A DNA stretch of 64,000 nucleotides. It comes from Corinectria fuckeliana (lineage: Eukaryota > Ascomycota > Sordariomycetes > Hypocreales > Nectriaceae). The translations under genes and the position numbers were made by a program. This document shows positions 58,998 to 64,000 of the stretch, one piece after another. The notes under the pieces are model-generated. The model was not told the origin of the DNA. It saw nothing but the letters and a program-made list of their open reading frames with translations, and did not search any database. Positions within the stretch are counted from its first letter, which is position 1, and each line of letters opens with the position of its first letter. The stretch lies in assembly GCA_019137255.1 (NCBI GenBank), contig WPDH01000039.1:1-64000 (forward strand), read 5' to 3'.

Positions 58998-61900
58998 TTA
59001 CTCAAATGTTCCCTTACCCAACAAACCGCCCACAACGCCTATTCTCCTTTCCGCACCCTTGATCTTCCTCTCTTCTCTCCTCCGCTCACTCTGCTCAAGA
59101 CGAGCCCTCCTCTCGCTATCTCGCGCGAAGGCGTTGACGCCGCTCTTCTTGCCTGAGCTTTTCTTGATCTTGGTCTCATCGCCGAACCCGCTCGTCGGTG
59201 TTGACACGCCGGAGCTTGTGGTAGACGTCGAAGAACCCGACATTATCGAGTTTGTAGTTGCACGGCGAAGGAGGGCGGGGACCTTGAAGGTGGATGTTGA
59301 CGCGGCAGCGAAGGCGAGGCGGGCGGACGCTGACAAGGTAGACGAGCTGTTGCGCTTAAGGCTGATGCGGTCGACGACAGCAACCCGACTGCGGCGAGAG
59401 TTCGGCTCGTGGTTCTCCTTGTTGCTGCGAGTTGGGGACTGGTTGCCTTCGTCCTCGCTGTCAGACCCAGGCTCGGTGGCAGGGACGACAGCGCCATGGG
59501 TTTCCTCCAGCAAATTGGAAAGCGTCTCGCGGACCTCGCCGATATTGGACGGCTTCTTGCCATCCTTGGTCCTCCGCAGCTGGGCAGCCGGCCTGTTGTC
59601 TCTCATGGAGTCTAGCGGCTTACGCGGCTGGCTATCGGGAATGGTCAGCGCCTTTGCGCTCTCGTCTTCCTGGGACTGGGACTGCTGCGACTCTCCAACG
59701 GGATGGTCGATGGCACCCAAGAAGTCCATTTCATCATCGCTACCGTGGTCCTCAATGGTTCGCAGGAAAGCCTGGTTGCCAGGGTTCTCGGCAATCTTCT
59801 TGACTCGCTCGTCCGAGAACAGAGCCTTCTGCATCTTGGCGAACTGTCGACGCTTCATACGTCGGCGGGCTTCATCATCGTCGTCCGAGTCTGACAGGTC
59901 GTAATCCGCCCCGCGTTTGCGTCGTAGCATTCCGGTCGTGATGTCTTTGAAGAGCTTCTCAACCTGTTTCTCATCATCTGCACGCTCACGGTCCCTGTAA
60001 ATGTTAGCTCCTGCTCCTATATCATTCAAGAGTCGACTTACGCATAGAATGCTGCCAGTTTGGCCTCGTCGACATTGTTCCCAGCAGCATCGTCAATCAT
60101 CTCCTTGACCGAGGCAATGGACTCGTTGTCACTGTCCTCGCCATCAACACCACCCAGGCCAGCATACTCGTCCTCGGACTCTTCGGCTTGCTCTTGAATC
60201 ATTTCCTTGGCCTTGCTCTTCTTTCGATCGAAGTCCTCTTGGAGTTGACGCTTCTTCTCCTCCTTGGCACCCTCGCTCATCATGTTGAAGACTGTCTCAG
60301 GCTTTTCCGTAGCGGCTGGCTCAGGAGTCTCCTCAATGCGCATGGATGTCTCCATTTTCCGTCGAAGCCGTCCTCGGCGTACAAGAGGTGAGTCTGGAGC
60401 AACAGCGTCGTGATGGTCGACCATAACCGTCTCGACAGTTGAGACGGGAGGCTCGATGAACCTCTCTGTTAGAGGGGTGTGCTCCTCGAACCCGCCATCT
60501 TGCGAAAGTTCAATCATGTCGGAAAGCTGGGTGCTCGATTCTTCGCGGAGTAGACTGTCGAGGCCGCGCATTTGAGACTGAGAGAAGTTGAGCTGGATGC
60601 CCTGGGTAACCTTTTGGGTGTCATCCTTCTGGCTGTCTAGAATCATGTCTTCGGGTTCGTCCATAGTAGCCGAGAAGTTCGAGTCGGGGAAGTTGTCAAA
60701 GTCTGGCATCATGGACTGCGTCGGGCCGCGGGCAGGGCTCATTTGGCTGTCGTCCATAGTCCCGGCAAAAATCTGGGTGAGACCAAGGCCGGCCGGTCCA
60801 GTGACAGGAAGCCCTGGGATGAATGTCTTCTTCGCTGATCGCAGCACCGAGGTCGGGGCGGCAGGAGATTGGGTGCTAGGAACGGTGGGCGATTTGTACG
60901 TGGTCTTTGGCTTCGGCGTGGCCTCGACTTCGTCTTCGTCCTCGTCGTCGGAAATGACGGTGAGGTGCTTGCGTATACGTCGCTTGTTTAGAGCTGGCAG
61001 CTCCTCGGCATCATCATCCACGTCCTGACTGGCCACGGGAGTCTTGTCCTCAGCATCCTCGGCAGATGCTTGAGACTCTGCATCCTCAGCTTCGTCCTCG
61101 AACATTGGATTGCCATCGGCCTCATCCTCATCCTCATCGGCATCGTCTTCCTCCTCCTCAGAGCCAGACAACTCGATGGCAGACGCCTCCGCATCTGCCT
61201 CATCAGCCGAGGCGTGGTACTCCTCATCGTCGCTGTCGTCCCAGGCCAGCGGGTCAACTTCACCGCTTTCCAGTCTCTCCTTCTTCACCTCTTCTCGCTC
61301 TTGGCGCATGAGCTTCTGTGCCTCATCCCGTGCCTTCGCCACAATGTCTTCGACTTCCTGCATCTGACGCTCACGCTCCTCCGCAGTCTGTATGACAATT
61401 CCCTGAGATTTGAGCATCTCAAGTCGGCGTTCACGCTCTAGCTTAGCTTGCTGTCGGGCCTTTTGGTAGAGATAAGTCTGGAGCTGGCCGACCGTCATTC
61501 CGGGGTTGTCGTCTTGCCGTCGGGTTTCCTTACCAGGAGACCTCACTTGGGCAAGAGCTCGCAGAGCCTGCAGGGAGTGTGATTCCTGTGCCTTCTTGGA
61601 AGGGATGCTGTCGAAGACAGCCTTGACTTTGTCCTTGACCGTCGTAGTAATTTCCAGCTCGTCATCAGAGTCGAGCATGGTGACATTTGCCGCAACGAGA
61701 GGCAGCCTGACCCGAACCTGACGTTTGGACTTGATGGGTGACTTGTGCGGTTGCTCTGCAATGTCGACAGCCTTGCCTTTGCCTTTATCGAGACGGAGCT
61801 TGGCGGATGAGGCTAATTCGTCTACGCTTGGTAGTTCCGCCTCCTCGGTCTCTAGCTCCGGCACGGCGGACTTCTTCTCAATTGGGGGGGAGCTGGGTGG

Positions 61901-62938
61901 CGTGTCAGAATCCCGCATCTCGACATCCGAATGAGGACTTGCGGGTCGGCTCGAGCTCGACATCTTTGGCTCCGGCTCTCCAGCAGGCCGGAAGTTGAAA
62001 CGCTCGAAAAGGCTGTTCTTGGTGATCTTCTTTCGCGTCTTGGCTTGGTGGGCGAGCTGCATGTTTCTCGCCATCCTTTGGGTTTCTCGGTTCATTTCCT
62101 CAATGGCCTTCTTGCTCGCCTTGCGGGCTGACGGTCGGGGGCCCTGAGTCAGTTTCCGGCCACCCTCATCATCTGTGATACCGGAATCGTTGTCGTCGGA
62201 TGCTAGCTGCTCTAGTTCCGATGCCAGCTTTTCTTGCTGGGCGTGCCTCTCTGCGGTACGGGCCTCCTCGGCAGCTTCTCGAGCGAGGCGTTCCTGCCGC
62301 TTGCGCTCAACAAGAGCCTTGAATCGATCCGACTTCAGCGTTGGTAGATCGTCGGAGTTGGAGCCAGCGTGGGCAGATTTTGTAGGAGAAGGACGAGCGG
62401 GAGAGGAAACAAAAAGGCCTGGGCTAGAGCTTCTAGTTGCTCTTGAAGGAGTGTCGGTTGTTGATGGTTGTGTGATCTTGCGCTTCAGCCTTCGCGGCGC
62501 GACAGGAAGGTCGTTATCATCTTCCGCGTTTGCCATGTCGACATCGCCTGTCGTCTCGGCCTCCTGCTCGTCGCGTGCAAGCATCTTCCGGACTCGGTCT
62601 CGGGCGGTTTCTGTGGTGCTGCTTTCTGCTGGTTTGGAAGGTCGGGTGATACCCTGCATCCTGGCGGCGAGTCGTCCTCTTGGCCTGATCTCCTCCTCGG
62701 ACTCGTCTGAATCCGCATCGTGTGTCGGTAATCGTGGCACTCCAGTGTTGTGAGGTTGTGAGTGTGTTGCTTGGGTTGCCTCGTTCTTTGTGGCTTTGAT
62801 CGAGGGAGAAGCCTCGTCGTCGCTGCTCTCGACGGTTGCAAGCAGTGCTCGGATCTTAGACTGCGGCGTCAATGGCTCAGGAGAACCACCCCCCGACACG
62901 GGGGAAGAGGAGCGTGTAGAAGGCATTGGGAGTGGCAA
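58998..62938 (-). CDS. MRC1: DNA replication checkpoint mediator MRC1 (Claspin-like)
   Basis: Exons 62938-60042 and 59994-58998 (intron GTAAGT...TTACAG) encode 1,297 residues. The protein is highly charged and largely disordered. SQ/TQ dipeptides, the targets of Mec1/ATR-type kinases, recur (for example TPQSKIR near the start, FSQSQMRG, DDSQMSP, GESQQSQSQEDE). The conserved MRC1-like domain lies around the exon junction: ESEDEYAGLGGVDGEDSDNE, IDDAAGNNVDEAKLAAFYAD, VEKLFKDITTGMLRRKRGAD and ARRRMKRRQFAKMQKALF. A coiled-coil-like stretch is near LYQKARQQAKLERERRLEML. MRC1 travels with the replication fork with Tof1/Csm3 and passes the checkpoint signal to Rad53/Cds1. The 120-base region at 61020-61160 encodes a long Asp/Glu tract. 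The gene is intact. Confidence 0.93.
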
Positions 62939-63222
62939 TGCCGAAGAAAAGAACGATGCAAACGATCAAGAAAAATGGCAGGTGCGCTAGGGTAAAGATT
63001 GGTCATATAAAAGACGAGTCGAGATGTGTTGTGATGTGGATGTAGAATCGCAGTGTGGCCTGGCTCTGGAAGGAGGTTTAAGTGTTTAGTTTAAGTGGTG
63101 GTGGTGGTGGTGGTGGTGGTGGGTGCGAGCTTGACGCGACACGCGCTTTTGGTGATGCGCGACCGCGACGCCTTCGCCCCGCGTAAAGGGTGACGAAACT
63201 CCACAAAATGTGGATACCCCAC
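62939..63222. other. MRC1 upstream region with GGT tract
   Basis: Promoter side of MRC1. A (GTG/GGT)n run lies at about 63095-63121. No gene was recognised. Confidence 0.5.
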
Positions 63223-63375
63223 CTTCATCGGGGATGTAGACAACCTGAGGGGTGACAGGGATGTAAACAACCTGAGGGGTGACCCCAGACCTAACCTGAG
63301 GGGTGGTAATACTGGGGATGTAGACAACCTGAGGGGTGACCCCGGCCCTAACCTGAGGGGTGGTAACACTAGTAG
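63223..63375. repeat. Minisatellite with AACCTGAGGGGTG core
   Basis: Five exact copies of a 13-base core occur at 63242-63254, 63269-63281, 63293-63305, 63326-63338 and 63350-63362. They are embedded in two alternating longer units (one beginning GATGTAGACAACC, one beginning CCTAACCTG), with spacing of 24-33 bp. A sixth, degenerate copy with CTGAGG changed to CTAAGG lies at 63402-63414, already inside the AT-rich block. The core is not the fungal telomere repeat TTAGGG. Confidence 0.85.
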
Positions 63376-64000
63376 GGGTTAAAGTGGGTTTTTTATAAGT
63401 TAACCTAAGGGGTGGTCTAATAATCGTGATTAGTTAGAATTTAGAAAAAGTAGAGCACCTCTTAGGTTAACTTTTACTCTTTATAGTAGCTTTTTTCTAT
63501 ATAATATAAACTTTTATTTATTTAACCTTAAATACTTAATATATTAATAATATATTAACTATAATTATTAACTTTATTTTTAATAAGAGCTATACTATAA
63601 AAAGTACTATATTAAGAAATTATAAGATAAATCTCTTTTTAAGTTTACTCTAAGTAGACTAAATAATATAAAAGATTTTTAGCTTTTTAGTACTTTTATT
63701 AATTATAAAAGAATTAACTACTTTCTTAGTAATAAGTTTTAATCTTATAATATATTTATAATATATTACTAATTCTCTTTAGAATAACTAGAATCTTTTA
63801 ACTTTAGAATATCTTATTTTAGTCTTATTAGTACTTAAGAAATCTAGTTATTATACTATATAAGATAATATTATATTTATATTATAACTTTATTATATTC
63901 TTTTAGTTTTTAAATAACTAAAGTTATTAGAGACTAAGACTAGCTATTTAATCTTTATAAAAGGCTTAATAAAAAAATAAAAAGAGTAGTCTTAAAAGAT
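63376..64000. repeat. AT-rich RIP-type block running off the right edge
   Basis: At least 625 bp of AT-rich, CpA/TpG-poor sequence, similar in composition to the interior of the 16.5-25 kb element. A 16-bp inverted repeat with one mismatch (63399-63414 and 63456-63471, spacer 41 bp) lies at its beginning. No coding trace was read. It is likely the edge of another RIP-mutated repeat or of a larger AT-rich chromosomal compartment. Confidence 0.8.

Noticed and set aside
63223..63375. Tandem array considered as CRISPR or telomere
   Set aside because: Spacers are not unique and unit lengths vary. The core is not TTAGGG, and the context is eukaryotic nuclear DNA.

Overview
The window is nuclear DNA of a filamentous ascomycete, most likely a Sordariomycete (class-level placement is inference from protein style and RIP). 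Genes are closely spaced with introns of about 45-130 bp (GTRNGY...YAG), protein-coding stretches are GC-rich, and AT-rich blocks depleted in CpA/TpG carry the signature of repeat-induced point mutation (RIP). No bacterial, viral or CRISPR feature was seen.

Left part (1-16.5 kb): a SET-domain methyltransferase-like gene (-), an Obg/YchF-type GTPase of the Ygr210 group (+), an F-box/leucine-rich protein with a Cys-rich TPR-like head (-), a class IV PLP enzyme resembling aminodeoxychorismate lyase (-), TOM70 (+) and a plasma-membrane syntaxin of the Sso type (-).

16,491-25,023: one 8.5-kb LTR retrotransposon on the minus strand. It has 136-bp terminal repeats, a 4-bp target duplication, and decayed reverse transcriptase, RNase H and integrase in Ty3/gypsy order. 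RIP destroyed the interior and stops abruptly about halfway through each terminal repeat.

26-35 kb: IMP4 (-) and UPF1 (+) share a divergent promoter, followed by a GH47 alpha-mannosidase (+). 35-42.6 kb looks more accessory: an APH-family kinase-like protein with HGE in place of HGD, a chromodomain fragment, a LEU2-type isopropylmalate dehydrogenase, two small unknown genes and a 0.3-kb AT-rich RIP-like island.

42.8-63 kb is mostly housekeeping: a membrane DnaJ protein, mitochondrial porin (VDAC), asparagine synthetase (10 exons), the SUMO E2 UBC9, PEX19 with a very long acidic N-terminal extension, an unknown acidic protein, an ABC1/UbiB-family mitochondrial kinase-like protein, tRNA-Val(AAC) and the replication-checkpoint mediator MRC1. 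The right end carries a short minisatellite that passes directly into another AT-rich RIP-type block running off the window.

The genes do not form one pathway. Recurrent themes are mitochondrial import and membranes (TOM70, VDAC, the ABC1 protein, possibly the DnaJ), RNA surveillance and ribosome biogenesis (UPF1, IMP4), and amino-acid or cofactor synthesis (LEU2, asparagine synthetase, ADC lyase). Exon coordinates were derived by hand from splice-site consensus and protein-family continuity, and no transcript data were available.
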